A stretch of 64,000 bases of DNA from NCBI RefSeq assembly GCF_037893015.1, contig NC_133658.1, positions 140,349,822-140,413,821 of the forward strand, written 5' to 3'. The DNA is from Macrotis lagotis (taxonomy: Eukaryota; Chordata; Mammalia; Peramelemorphia; Peramelidae). Below the pieces are notes generated by a model. The model ran no database searches and was not told the origin of the DNA. It worked only from the letters and a program-made list of their open reading frames with translations. Positions 30,839 through 41,339 of the stretch are shown one piece after another. How positions within the stretch are numbered: position 1 is the first letter of the stretch; each line of letters starts with the position of its first letter. Made by a program: the position numbers and the translations under genes.

Positions 30839-31006
30839 GTCACCATGAAGTGATAAGAGGCTGAAGGATCAGGAATTTGAGAGGAACAGACAGGGAGCTC
30901 TTAGAAAGCACCAAAGCCCCTTGCAACAGGATCTGGGAGAGCTAGGGGAGGACAGCTTGCTAACTTTATCCCCATCCCCCCACTTTCTCTATTCCCCTAC
31001 CTCCAG

Positions 31007-31130
31007 GTTCGAGCAGATGGAGGCTCAGCGGAAGCCAGTGGTCTTCTGGAAAACCCATCTCTGGGAGCTCAGCAGTGAGCACCTGGTGTTTCTGAAGATG
31101 CAGAGGGAAAAGAGCTACTATGTGTCCTAA
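31007..31130 (+). CDS. Probable last coding exon of an unidentified gene
   Basis: A strong pyrimidine tract and acceptor ('cactttctctattcccctac' then 'ctccag') precede an open segment that gives 40 residues and a TAA. The peptide begins FEQMEAQRKPVVFWKTHLWE and ends MQREKSYYVS; it is rich in charged and aromatic residues with no membrane segment, looking like the C-terminus of a soluble protein. The reading phase needs two bases from the upstream exon. CpGs within the segment and a short 3'UTR with AATAAA about 170 bp after the stop support a real terminal exon. The upstream exons are not identified in the window. The protein family is not recognised. A chance open frame is possible but unlikely to have all these signals. 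Confidence 0.6.
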
Positions 31131-31325
31131 ACCCGCCCCCCCCCCACTTCCTAGGGAATCTTCTCCAAAGCAATTGCTAGAATCTCAAGGGGCAGGAGTC
31201 ACTGAGAGTATCTTTTGTTAATGGGACTAAAGCAAATGTGTGGGGCCAATGACCTGTCTTCACATGGATACAGGAGCCAGCCAGCAGGATGATGGGAAAA
31301 ATAAAAGTTGAGAGTTTGGTTGCAA
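31131..31325 (+). other. Probable short 3'UTR
   Basis: Runs from the stop codon to about 20 bp past the poly(A) signal, followed by a GT-rich 'gagagtttggttg'. Free of recognised repeats. Confidence 0.5.
31300..31305 (+). terminator. Poly(A) signal AATAAA
   Basis: Canonical hexamer about 170 bp after the TAA at 31128-31130, with GT-rich sequence downstream. Confidence 0.55.
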
Positions 31326-31329
31326 TCTT

Positions 31330-31640
31330 GGATTAGAGAGAACATATTTCTTAGCAACTTTCCCTTGATCATTGAATTACTGTAGCATAGCCTAATAAAT
31401 AAGATCTAAGGTTGCAAGTGTGGAGTGCCACCACATAATTTTTTCCCCTTATTAGGGCAAACTATGAAGGGAAGTAAGGCCTCTGGGATGAGGGGGGAAA
31501 TATTGAAATGAACCCTTCAATGAGGTTACAGTCACTTCCAGAACCTGGACAGAGCAAGGGAGGAAGCTAACCTTGGGATAAGGATGTTCTAATTTTCTGC
31601 TCTGGAGAAAAGCTCTGATGGTCCCACCTTAGTTAAGGCT
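31330..31640. other. Unassigned sequence after the putative gene end
   Basis: No recognised feature. Confidence 0.4.
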
Positions 31641-31644
31641 TTTC

Positions 31645-32050
31645 TTATAGCCATTTAATTGTATCAGGATCTGTGTAACTTAAAGCAGGTCACTTAAACT
31701 TTTTAACTGTTAGCTTCTTCATCTGCCAACTAAGATCTAAGCACTGGATGTGATTCATCCAAACCTCCATCCCTTCACTTCCATTTTTATGGATGAGAAG
31801 CTTGAGTCTCAGAGTGGCCAAGAAAGTTTCCCCAAAGTCACACAGGTCGTGAGAAGCAGAACTAGGAAATGAATCTAGGTCTTCTGACTCCAAATGTATC
31901 TCTTCCCACTGCACCAAAATGCCTCTCAGATGATCATAAAAACCTTCCAACACCTGCTAGGTGTTCATGAGAATCAAATAAGATTTTAAATGTGAAAATG
32001 CCTTGCAACTTTAAAAGTATCCTTGAAAAGAAGTTATTACCAATAATACA
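31645..32050. mobile_element. Cluster of three MIR pieces (+, -, +)
   Basis: 31645-31745 plus ('agcaggtcacttaaac'), 31760-31945 minus ('atggatgagaagcttgagtctcagag', 'aaagtcacacaggtcg') and 31955-32050 plus tail ('gaaaatgccttgcaac'). Confidence 0.6.
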
Positions 32051-32059
32051 AATTATGGT

Positions 32060-32815
32060 GGTAATTAAAATGGTGCTTCAAAAAGAATTCTAGAATCCTT
32101 TAGTGTGAAACACTGTCAGTGCTTCCATCAGTGAAGCAGATCATATCTAGGCTGATGTTTTTTATAAGTCACTCTAACTAACTCTAGTAGGGACATTGAG
32201 CTAGGCTAGTCCTTTGACAACAAAGAGTTTGGAGTTTGGCCTAGGTTTGAAGGCTTCCTACCTTTGAAGGACCTATCATGTGTACCACTCTGTTGTCAGT
32301 CTTTGAAATGTCAGGTCATCTTTGAGTCACAAGAAGACTTCAAAGGAGGATGATGATAGTAATGATAATAATAATAATAATAACAACAATAACAACACAG
32401 TGATATCAAATTGTAAACTAGGGTCCTGTGCCCAATATTCCATTCTGTAAGATCTCCTCCTAGGCTCTCCTTACTGAACATCAAAGGGGTATTTTCTTAA
32501 AGGAACTCCCTTTTGTCTCTCTTTCCCCCCAACCCTTTAGGGAGAGAAGTCCCTGCTTCCCATCAGTTTACATACCCAAATCATCTAGGGAGACAGGCTT
32601 GCCTTAGGTTCTTATGAAGATGGCATTGAGCATAAAGTATTAAAAAAACATAAGGTATTGAAGCCAAGGGGAGGGATTAGATTAGACAACCATCTGTCTT
32701 GGATGGTTTAGGTCTTGATCAGCCTGAAGGCAGGTGGGACAAAACCAAGTGATCACTTCATGACCTTTCTGATCCATGTCATTGATTGGAAGTGAAACAA
32801 TCTAACTTCTATTTA
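32060..32815. other. Unassigned sequence
   Basis: Contains an (ATA/ACA)n microsatellite at about 32362-32398. Otherwise nothing recognised. Confidence 0.4.
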
Positions 32816-32819
32816 TCAT

Positions 32820-32910
32820 TCAACCTCTTGCATAAGGGACAAGGAAATTAATTTTCCTGTGCCCCATTTTGCCCATCTGTAAAACAGGAGTAATAATCAC
32901 AGGTGACACT
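32820..32910 (+). mobile_element. MIR fragment
   Basis: 'cctgtgccccattttgcccatctgtaaaacaggagtaataatc' is MIR CORE. Confidence 0.55.
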
Positions 32911-32914
32911 TGGA

Positions 32915-33360
32915 GGGGTGTGCTGAAGTCAATTTGTTGGTACAGACCAGGGAGAGTCTATTGTTAAATTTTCAGTGTGAGTATTTATACCTTGAGAAAT
33001 TAGCCAACTTTACAAATAAATTCTGGATTTATTGTTTTGTAGGTTGCCTGGAATAAAGGACATGATGAGAAAAATCTTATAAATACAGATTAAATTTAAA
33101 AGTGTGTTGTGGAGGGAGGCTAGGTGGCACAGTGGATAGAGCACCAGCCCTGGAGTCCGGAGTACCTGAGTTCAAATCCAGCCTCAGACACTTAATAATT
33201 ACCTAGCTGTGTGGCCTTGGGCAAGCCACTTCACCCCATTGCCTTGCCAAAAAAAACCTAAAAGAAATGTGTTATGGGTATATTTTTCTCCCCAGAGAGC
33301 CTGTCATTATATATTACTAAAATACCTCTCCCTTATCCCCTCTCTTTCCTACTTGAGCAC
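32915..33360 (+). repeat. Unclassified dispersed repeat, family R copy 3 (split)
   Basis: 32915-33116 and 33263-33360 match 11145-11400 in order: 'tgtgctgaagtcaa', 'agagtctattgttaaattttcagtg', 'ttattgttttgtaggttgcct' and 'gattaaatttaaaagtgtgtt', interrupted by a SINE. Confidence 0.65.
33117..33262 (+). mobile_element. Short tRNA-derived SINE inside family R
   Basis: 'gaggctaggtggcacagtggatagagcacc' to 'ccattgccttgcc(a)n'. Imperfect duplicates around 'tgtgttgtgg'/'tgtgttatgg' flank it. Confidence 0.9.
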
Positions 33361-33374
33361 ATAGAGCCCTTTAC

Positions 33375-33475
33375 TCTATCTGAAAAACCTGTCCCTGCTT
33401 TTATAGCACATTATACATATAAAGCATATTTTATTCATTATCTAATTTAATTCTCACAATTCTCTTTTGAGTTCC
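33375..33475 (-). mobile_element. MIR-like fragment
   Basis: 'atagcacattatacatataaagcatattttattcattatct' looks like a reversed MIR tail. Confidence 0.4.
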
Positions 33476-33479
33476 CTCA

Positions 33480-33730
33480 AGTCTCAGCTAAATTCTCACC
33501 TTTTTCAGAAACCTTTCTCGGTCCCTCTTAATCTTAGAGCTTTCCTCTGAAATTATCTCAAATTTGTTCTGTCTCTATCTTGCTTATCTATAGCTGTTTG
33601 CACTCTGTCTCCTTTATTACATGGGAACACCATGAGAGCAAGGCCTGTTTTTACACATTTTTTGGTATCACTAGCATCTAGCATATTGCCTGGCCCATAT
33701 TAGACCATAATAAATGCCTATTGACTGGAA
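33480..33730 (+). mobile_element. L2 3' end
   Basis: 'ctcaagtctcagctaaattctcacc', 'catgagagcaaggcctg' and 'cataataaatgcctattgact' make a classic L2 terminus. Confidence 0.8.
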
Positions 33731-33834
33731 TAGCCTACAAAGTGGGAAGTTAGAATATTCCTATGTTATAAATCATTACATTTAAAAAGAATAAGTGATT
33801 CAAGACTTTAGTATCATGGATAATAAATTGGAAT

Positions 33835-34075
33835 GGACTAGTATAATAGATAACAAATTGGAATAGAAGTTACCTAATTCAACACTCATTTTAGAGATTA
33901 GGATACTGAAGTCCAATCTAGTATTTGAACTCATGTCTTCTGACTCCAGCTCCAGTCCTCTTTCCCACACCTCATGCTTTCCAAAGTCACATAAGCTTTT
34001 AAAATGTCAGAGAAGGATTTGATCTAGGTTTTCTGACTTCAGATCAAATATTCATTCATTCCACTACCTATCTCC
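33835..34075 (-). mobile_element. MIR-family fragments
   Basis: 'ttagagattaggatactgaagtcc' and 'gaactcatgtcttctgactccagctcc' reversed, plus a second similar head piece to 34060. Confidence 0.5.
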
Positions 34076-34189
34076 ATTGCTCATTTTGCATGTTCTATTC
34101 CTCACCCTTTCCCTCATGTGTTCTGTTTCTTCATCCATCTTTGGACAATGTAGGACATGTTTATCTAGAGAAGAAAAGACAGAAAAAGA

Positions 34190-35505
34190 CATATTCACCC
34201 TTCTTCACATACTTGAAAAATGTTTACTCTTTTTGTCAAAAAACTGTAAACTAACTATTCTCAAAAGAACTGCAACTTATCTATATGAAAGATTGCTCAA
34301 AATCACTAATAATAAAAATGTAAATAAAAACAAAATGGAATTACTATATGGAAATATGTTTAACATGTTTGTGCAAGTTTAACCTATATCAGATTGCTTG
34401 CTGTCTTGGGGAAGAGGGAAGGATAGAAAAAAAAGAAGAAAAATTTGGAACTCAAAATTTTACAAAAATGAATGTTGAGAGCTATCTTTACATTATAATT
34501 GGAAAAATATTATTAAGATAAATAAAAACAACATGAAGTTCCATTTCATATTCAGCAAACTGGTAAAGCTGTCAAAAGATTGGAAAAGTAAATAATGGAA
34601 GGGGTTGTGGAAAGATAGGCACACTAATGTATTGTTGGTGGAGTTATGAATTCATCTAACCATTTTGGGAAATAATCTGAAACTATGCTAAGAGAGTGGC
34701 TAAAATTTCCACATCCTTTGACTCAGAGATTCAAATGAAGCAACAAACTTAAGGAAAAAAGAGAAAGCTCCCATGTACAACAAAATATCTACAGCAATAT
34801 TTTTTGTAGTGCCAAAGATCTGGAAACCAAGTCATTAATGATTGATATAGGAATGATTAAATATATATAAATATGATGGGATATAGCTGTACTGAAAGAA
34901 ATGATGAAATTGAATGTAGGAAAGCATGGGAAGACTTGTCTGAACTGTTGCCCAAAATGAAGTAGAACCAGGAAAACACTACAAACAAATGCTTATAACA
35001 AATGTAAATGGAAAGAACAATTGAAACAGTGCTGTGTCATTTTAGTGGCTAGGCTTGACCTGGTTATAAGAATACAGCTCTTTTCCTTCTTCACCAGGCT
35101 ATTCATATAAATAATTCAATACTATATATACAAGATGATTTTGGTAGAAAGGCATTAGCTGAATGAAGAATCAGTATCCCTTCTTTATGTCTCTGCTTTC
35201 CACTTTAGAGTTGTCAATCCTGGCTTCAGTGTAGAGAGTGGATGTCAGTCTTGTATTTTTGCTGTTTTGTCCCTACTTTCCTTTGATGGATGGTTGAGGA
35301 TAGAGGGGGAAGGAGTCTAGATATGACACACTGCATACAGTGTGGAACTTGAGTGATGAGTTGAGTGTTGCTGAACTACCTTTCCCATCTGCTCTTTCTT
35401 CTTTAGTTTTTCCAAAAGGAATGAATCTTGGTGGGAGAGAGGGAGACCTATACTGGGGAAATGAAGATGATGTAAAAACAAAAGTTATCAATAAAATTAA
35501 TTAAG
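34190..35505 (+). mobile_element. L1 LINE 3' half (ORF2 C-terminus and 3'UTR), old
   Basis: Plus-strand L1. 'gaaagattgctcaaaatcact' and 'gtattgttggtggagttatga' (the LLHCWW-type region), 'ccaaagatctggaaaccaag', 'aagtagaaccaggaaaacac', then 3'UTR-like 'ggggaaggagtc' to 'aataaaattaatt'. Split by a nested L1 piece. The left boundary is approximate. Confidence 0.8.
34334..34518 (+). mobile_element. L1 3'UTR nested inside L1
   Basis: A 185-bp 3' fragment ('acctatatcagattgcttgctgtcttgggg', 'ttggaactcaaaattttac') lies between perfect 13-bp repeats 'taaataaaaacaa' at 34321-34333 and 34519-34531. Host ORF2 sequence continues on both sides. Confidence 0.9.
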
Positions 35506-35524
35506 ATGTTTGGAAGAGTTGTCA

Positions 35525-35825
35525 CGTAGACTTAAAAGTGGTAAGATGTTCTGCTTGACCCTAGAGAATAGAACTAAAAGCAACATGTAGAGAAGTATAG
35601 AGAAATAGAATTTTTTCTCAATACAAGGAAAAATTTCCTAATAATTACAGCCATCCAAAAATAGAATGGGCTAGCTCAGGAATTAGTGAGTTTATCACCA
35701 TCAGAGGGAGACTTAAAGCTGGAGGACCATTTGTTAGGACTTTTGAAAAATAGATTCATGATCTGAGTGGGAGTTAGATTTTTGATATTTGAGATCCTGT
35801 CTAACTCTGATGTTTTGTGATTATG
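35525..35825 (+). mobile_element. CR1/L3-type LINE 3' end
   Basis: 'aaatttcctaataattacagccatccaaaaatagaatggg', 'ggaggaccatttgttaggac' and the end 'aactctgatgttttgtgatta' match the CR1/L3 3'UTR pattern. Confidence 0.65.
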
Positions 35826-35829
35826 TAAA

Positions 35830-36640
35830 ATGTCTTCTAGATTTCTCTTTCAGGGAATTTTTTCCCCTCAAGTCTGTCTAGGTATTGGATGTTTCACTTG
35901 CTGTTGAGACATTCATTTTGGAGCAGTGGAGAGGATCCATTCTGTGGTCCCAGATGTCTACAGAAATCTTTCTTCTAGGCTGGTCTCCAGCTTCCATCTT
36001 AATGGGAAGAGTTCTCTTAGGCCATCTGCTTTGGCAGGGTGTGGGTGCAGTAATGGTGGGGGGTGATGAATGCCAAATGGTTTCACAGTGTTTTTCCTAG
36101 AAAAGTCATCATCATCAGTGACAGGCACTCAGGTTGCCTGGGGGCCTGAGACTTCCTGCTTCTTGAGGCTCCTCAGCTGTAGTTTTCTGAACAGCTTACA
36201 TAGAACTGAATCAAACTAATCCATCCCTTCTAGTTATCTTACCTTGCTCAGTCTCCTGGAGAGTGAGATATGGCCTACTTCCTCATTTAGAGTCACCTTC
36301 AAGTACAATAAACAACTATTTGATTTCTAGAAATGCTATGTTAGTGCCCCCTCAATCCTTTATTAAGTACCTTTGGGACCTATTGTTTTTTTTTTTTTGG
36401 TAGAGCATTTAATAGAGTATTTCCTTGAATGTTTATTTAATATATGCAGACAACACAATCAGGAGTTTCTTGATAATGTGTTAAAATTATGACTTGGTTA
36501 CAAAAATAGCCCACTTTATCTGATATTAAAAACTTTGATTCCCAAAAAAGAAGCAAGATTTATGATCACCAAAGTACATCTCATAAGAACATGGTACCAA
36601 ATATTTCAATGTAGAAAATATAGAGAATTTTTAAGTTGGG
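35830..36640. other. Unassigned unique sequence
   Basis: Moderate GC to 36250, then AT-rich. A 71-codon frame at 35885 has no splice context. Confidence 0.4.
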
Positions 36641-36643
36641 TAT

Positions 36644-36706
36644 AAGGTCTTGAAGACCTTTTAAAAGTAAAGACAATTCAAACTTTATTTGTCTTTACTT
36701 TTAAAA
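36644..36706. repeat. Two adjoining perfect inverted repeats
   Basis: AAGGTCTT/AAGACCTT with a one-base centre (36644-36660), sharing two bases with TTTTAAAAGTAAAGACAA (36659-36676), whose exact reverse complement is at 36689-36706 (12-nt loop). Confidence 0.85.
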
Positions 36707-36929
36707 CTGCATAATTTCTTAGTATAAAAGTTTAAAAAAATACACTTTGATTTACTGATAAAAGGTTTCAAACTACATTTACATTTTAAAATATAACTAT
36801 AATCATTGTAGTACCTGTTTTCTGGATTCATAAAGCCAAAATAAGTTAATGAAAATTAATAAAGCATAGGGTAACATTGTCAGTGTGTATATGGACTAAT
36901 GCAAATAAATTAAACACCAAGCTGAATTT

Positions 36930-37075
36930 CTTATTTTTTTATTTAAGGCAATGGGGTTAAGTGACTTGCCCAAGGTCACACAGCTAGGCAATTATTAAGT
37001 GTCTGAAGCCAGATTTGAACTTAGGTCCTTCTGACTCCAGGGCTGGTGCTCTATCCACTGTACCACTTAGCTGCC
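36930..37075 (-). mobile_element. Short tRNA-derived SINE with 15-bp target duplication
   Basis: 'aggcaatggggttaagtgacttgcc' to head 'taccacttagctgcc'. Duplicates 'caccaagctgaattt' (36915-36929) and 'caccaaactgaattt' (37076-37090). Confidence 0.92.
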
Positions 37076-37090
37076 CACCAAACTGAATTT

Positions 37091-37420
37091 TTAAAAAGGG
37101 ACCTATTGTTAAGAATAGAGGAACTTCAAAGAGAAATTAGAGTGGTTAGTTAATGCTAAAAACACTAAGACCTTTGATTAAGTTCATTTAAGGGAAGACT
37201 GCATAGTTTAATTGAAGACATCCAAAAGGCCACTGAAGGGGAACTATAGACAAAATGGCAAGAGTATGAGACTCGGTCATCCACTCTCTACACTAGAGCC
37301 AGGATTGACAACTCCAAAGTGGAAAGGAGAGAACAAAGAAGGGAAATTGATCCTCACTTCTGCTAGTGCCTTCCCACCAAAATCATCTTGCATATATAAT
37401 TTAAAACTAATTTGTATGGA
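37091..37420. other. Unassigned sequence
   Basis: 115- and 92-codon frames on opposite strands run from here into the MIR copy beyond. No domain, no gene called. Confidence 0.4.
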
Positions 37421-37424
37421 TAAC

Positions 37425-37625
37425 ATACTGCCTTGGACACTTCTTAGTTGTATGATCCTGGACAAGTCTGTTTGTCTCAGTTTTCTCAATTGCAAAATGG
37501 GGATAATAGTACCTACCTTGTGGGGTTGTTCTGGAAATGAGATTATGCCTATCATATAATAGTCACTATATAAATATTTACTATTATTATTATTATTATC
37601 ATCATCATTATCATTATTATATGCA
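37425..37625 (+). mobile_element. MIR/THER1 SINE
   Basis: 'cttagttgtatgatcctggacaagtctg', 'gggataatagtacctaccttgtggggttg' and a (TTA)n/(TCA)n end. Confidence 0.75.
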
Positions 37626-37629
37626 TCCC

Positions 37630-37918
37630 TATGTATCAGACCTGTGGTTAAGGTGACATTTCCCTTTTATAACAAGGCATGGTAGAGTGTTCCAATGTGG
37701 CTTCAGGGCTATTTTTTGGAAGAAGCTAACATCTATAAATAGATTGCTGTCAGGGATACTTTTCTTTTTTTTGCCCTTATCTTAATATAACAGAATGGTA
37801 GAAAGATTAGGGCCCTTCATTTCTTTTTGCTTGGTTGGCCCTGATCTCAGAATATGGCTAGCAAGGCATCTAAGAAGTTTATTAAAGTAGTATGGGGAAT
37901 TGGATTTCCTGCCAGACA
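37630..37918. other. Unassigned sequence
   Basis: Nothing recognised. Confidence 0.35.
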
Positions 37919-37921
37919 TGA

Positions 37922-38060
37922 GTTAGTCAGTTAACTAACATTTATTCAGTATCTACCATATGCCTCTTGTATGCTAAGTTCTGGCAATACAAGTACAAGT
38001 AGGAAAAAAGTCAGTTCCTGCCCTCAAGGAGCTTATATTTTATTGGGAAAGGAAGCCAAC
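37922..38060 (-). mobile_element. L2 3' end
   Basis: 'actaacatttattcagtatctaccatatgcctc' and 'ccctcaaggagcttatatttta' reversed. 38061-38395 holds nothing recognised. Confidence 0.75.
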
Positions 38061-38395
38061 TGGGCATGAAGGAGGAGACAAAGGTACCTGATGCTAGGCA
38101 AGGTGCAGTACTGAGAGGAAGAGGACCCAGCTGGCCTGGCTTCTTTCCTTATGTGGAAGTTCTGGAAGGAACCATGCAATTAAGGGTAGAAGGGACTTCT
38201 AATGTTTGAATTCCAGGGTTAGGATGAAGCCAGATGAAGAACAGGGACTGGAGAGCATAATCTGAAGATGATTGAGAGGTTAACAAGTGTTACATTAAGG
38301 TAAGGAATTTTTATTGAGCTGTCATAGGCATACAAAGCTAAAAGATATGCTAAAGTTTTGTGAAAAAAACATGTAGTTCCTGGATTTCATTTGTG

Positions 38396-38595
38396 TAGGG
38401 CAGTGTGGTGGTGAAATGGATAGAGTTCTGGTACTGAAGTCAGGAAGATTCATCTTCCTGGGTTCAAATTTGGCCTCAGACATTTACACTTACTAGCTGT
38501 GTGACCTTGAGTAAGTTATTTAACCCTGCTTATCTCTTTGCCAAGAAAACCCCAAATGGGATACTGAAATGACTAAATAACAACAAACAAACAAT
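38396..38595 (+). mobile_element. MAR1 SINE, internally shortened
   Basis: 'ggtggtgaaatggatagag' head, CORE 'tgaccttgagtaagttatttaaccctg', then directly 'tttgccaagaaaaccccaaatggg'. Confidence 0.8.
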
Positions 38596-38599
38596 AACC

Positions 38600-39030
38600 A
38601 CAGTGGAATTCCTGGTAAGGGACTCCCTCCATCTATGAGCAAAACCTACTTGTGACTTAACGTATAAAACCCAGGGATCTGTTTGAAGCCCATAATGAGG
38701 GTTCACAAAAATGAGAGATTTAAACTCACGTCTTCCTGGGACCAAGACCAATACTCTTATTTCTTAGGTAGGTAGAACACTGTGCCAGGAGATAGAAAAA
38801 TCCAAGTTCAAATTTGGACTCATATACTTACTAGTATTTGATCCTGGGCAAATCACTCTGCCTCAGTTTCCTCTTCTGTAAAATAGTGATAATAATGGCA
38901 CCTATTTCCCAGGGTTGTCATGAAGATCAAATAAAGATCAAATTGTAAATTACTCAGTACAATGCCTCTCATATAAAAAGCATTATATAAATGTTAGCTA
39001 TTTTATTATTATTATTGCTATTATTTTTGT
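38600..39030. mobile_element. MIR-family pieces (-, then +)
   Basis: A reversed head at 38715-38770 ('taaactcacgtcttcctgggacc') is followed by a near-complete plus copy at 38776-39030 ending in (TTA)n. Confidence 0.65.
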
Positions 39031-39034
39031 TGTA

Positions 39035-39545
39035 GTTGTAGCACACTACCTCTACACAATGACTCTTGCCATCAATTTAAAAATGGCAGTACTCTAATGG
39101 ATCTATGACCTCATAGATGTGGATGCTTTCCTCCAGCCATGCAGATCACAATCCATTCAAACCTTCTCATCTGATGTTTCTTGTTCATATTTTTCTATGA
39201 ATCCTCCTCAGGAGGTCTGGAGTGGGTGGGTGGTTCCTACTCCATCTTTCTCAGTATCGTGTGGAAGCTGATGATGCACACAGGCTGTGCTTTAGTTGTC
39301 CCTCACACTCAGTATGTGATTAGTCTGTTATTTATTTATTTTTTCCCTCTAGGCATCCATCCCTCCAATGACATATTTTGCTTTTCCTTCACAATTCTTC
39401 CTTGGTAATATGTTACAGCTTACTCACATCCATCTCTTAATTGATCTTTGGCTGACCTGCAACTTTAATTCCTTCAGAAACTATGTTATTCTATGACTCA
39501 AAGACTTGTAGTGTTACAGGAAGAATTTTTTTAGTCTGTTCCTAT
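39035..39545. other. Unassigned sequence
   Basis: A 75-codon frame at 39181 has no support. Confidence 0.4.
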
Positions 39546-39549
39546 GATT

Positions 39550-39815
39550 TAATTCATATTTGTTGTTTACTTATTTCAGTTTTGTCCAACTCTTTGTGAT
39601 CCCATTTGATTTTTTCTTGGCAAAGATACTGGAGTGGTTTGCCATTTCCTTCTCCAGCTCATTTGGCAGATAAAGAAATGGAGGCACATAGGGTTAAGTG
39701 ACTTTCCCAGGGTCACACAACTAGAAAATGTCTGAGGTCAAATTTGAACTCAGGAAGATGAGTCTTCCTGACTTCAGGCCTGGAACTCTATTCATTCCAC
39801 ACCTAACTGCCCATT
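39550..39815 (-). mobile_element. MAR1 SINE, full length
   Basis: 'ttgttgtttacttatttcagttttgtccaactc' tail through 'gcaaagatactggagtggtttgccatttcc' to head 'ccacacctaactgccc'. Confidence 0.92.
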
Positions 39816-39889
39816 TCATTCACAAGTAGGGAAACTCACAATGCACATCAAACCTGTTCCACAGTTTGTAGTTTAAAAGACTAACTTGG

Positions 39890-40005
39890 GATACCAAAAG
39901 TTTAAGTGGTTCACTTAGCATCACAAAGCCAGTATATGTCAGAGGGAAGACCAGAACTTTAATTTTCCTGATTCTGAAGCTAGCTCAGTAGCCAAGAGGT
40001 CATAT
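39890..40005 (-). mobile_element. MIR fragment
   Basis: 'aagtggttcacttagcatcacaaagccag' is a reversed CORE. Confidence 0.5.
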
Positions 40006-40094
40006 GGCCTCTGATTAATAACTGTGCTTGATATTAATAGTCAATGGATAATGAAACAAATTTATCTCTGTTACCACTTAATATATGAAACCTA

Positions 40095-41085
40095 ATTAGG
40101 CCTTCCTCTGGCATGAATAATGGAGAAGCATAAAGGACATGCTTTCTCCTCCCTTATCAATTTTCTATTCCACTCTCCAAGGCTGTTGTTCCAAACATTC
40201 TCATCTTTCCTCAAGCTTCCCTCTTTTCCTACTTTCTCTGCTGAGGACCTTATCTTTACTAAATTTTTTTTTTAAATTGATATTTGCTCAGAGCTTCCTC
40301 TTCTCATTTCTTTCACACATCTTCCCCACTATCTCCTCTTTCATATAGGTTTTGGAGGAAGAAATGGTTCTTCTTATCAAGGTCAGCATCTCTACATGTA
40401 CCCTTTATCTCATCCTCTCTCATCTTCTGTAGCAGAATGTTCTAATATCCTTACTCTTTATCTCTTATCCCCAGGCTCTATCTACTGATTCTTTCCCCAT
40501 TGCCTACAGATATACCAATGTTTTCCATGTGCTTAAAAATCCCTCTCTTGATCTTGATTTCTTGTGGGTATTGCTCAATGTTTCTTTTCTCTTTCTTGGC
40601 TAAGTTCTTTGAGAAGGTTGTCTACCTTAGGTCCTTCCATTTCCTCTTTTCTTACTTTTTTTTTTGCAAGGCAATGGGTTAAAGTGACTTGTCCAAGGTC
40701 ATATAGCTAGGTAATTATTATCTGAGATCAGATTTGAACTCAGGTCCTCCTGACTCCAGGGCTCTATCTACTGTACTGCCTAGCTACCCCTTCTCCCCTT
40801 ACTTTTTCCCTAAACTCTGTAATCTAGTCTCCAGCTTCATCTTAACTGAAATTGTTATTTCTAAAGTTACCAAAGATCTGTTAATTGCTAAATCTAATGA
40901 CCTTTTTGCATTTTCTTGATTTTTTCTTCAACATCTGACATTATTGATAATCCTTTCCAATATAGTAGTTTTACATGATTCTGCTCTCTCCTGGTTCTTT
41001 TCCTACCTGTTTGACCTTCCCTGTGTCCTCTTTGCTAGTTCTCATCCAGGCTATGCCTAGTACATTGTACATGTTTAATAAATTA
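40095..41085 (+). mobile_element. L2 LINE with decayed reverse transcriptase, split by a SINE
   Basis: Plus-strand frames read 'FLFLAKFFEKVVYLRSFHFL', then after the SINE 'EIVISKVTKDLLIAKSNDL', which align with the L2/CR1 RT motif order (LAKLLERVVYTRCLHFL ... ETALTKVTNDLLLAKS). 'ctctcctggttcttttcctacctg' and a normal L2 3' end at about 41050-41085 follow, implying an internal deletion of the catalytic part. Confidence 0.8.
40650..40795 (-). mobile_element. Short tRNA-derived SINE inside L2 RT
   Basis: 'tttttgcaaggcaatgggtt' to head 'gtactgcctagctacccc', breaking the L2 frame. Confidence 0.88.
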
Positions 41086-41094
41086 TCTATCTTT

Positions 41095-41310
41095 CCTATG
41101 CTGTGCCTCTTACAAGTCAGATGACTTGGGGCAAGTTCCTTGATGATGTTTGTCTTTTGTTTTTGAAGAAGAACCTAAGATCAGGGAGGTGATGCCATGA
41201 CAAATAAATGAATTGGATTTGAGTAAGGGAGTGCTATGCTATCTGTATAATGAAGGAGTGAGCCTAGCTGATCTCTTAGTTCCTTCCACCTATGATCCTT
41301 TCTGAACTCA
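41095..41310 (+). mobile_element. MIR split by an RTE-tailed SINE
   Basis: MIR part 'gatgacttggggcaagttcctt', then the SINE, then the MIR-family tail 'tagctgatctcttagttccttccacc'. Confidence 0.55.
41136..41245 (-). mobile_element. RTE-tailed SINE, partial
   Basis: 'gatgtttgtcttttgtttttgaagaagaacc' and 'atcagggaggtgatgccatgac' match the reversed tail at 28005. Confidence 0.65.
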
Positions 41311-41339
41311 GTCTGCAAAATGAAGATAAAGGCAGTCAA

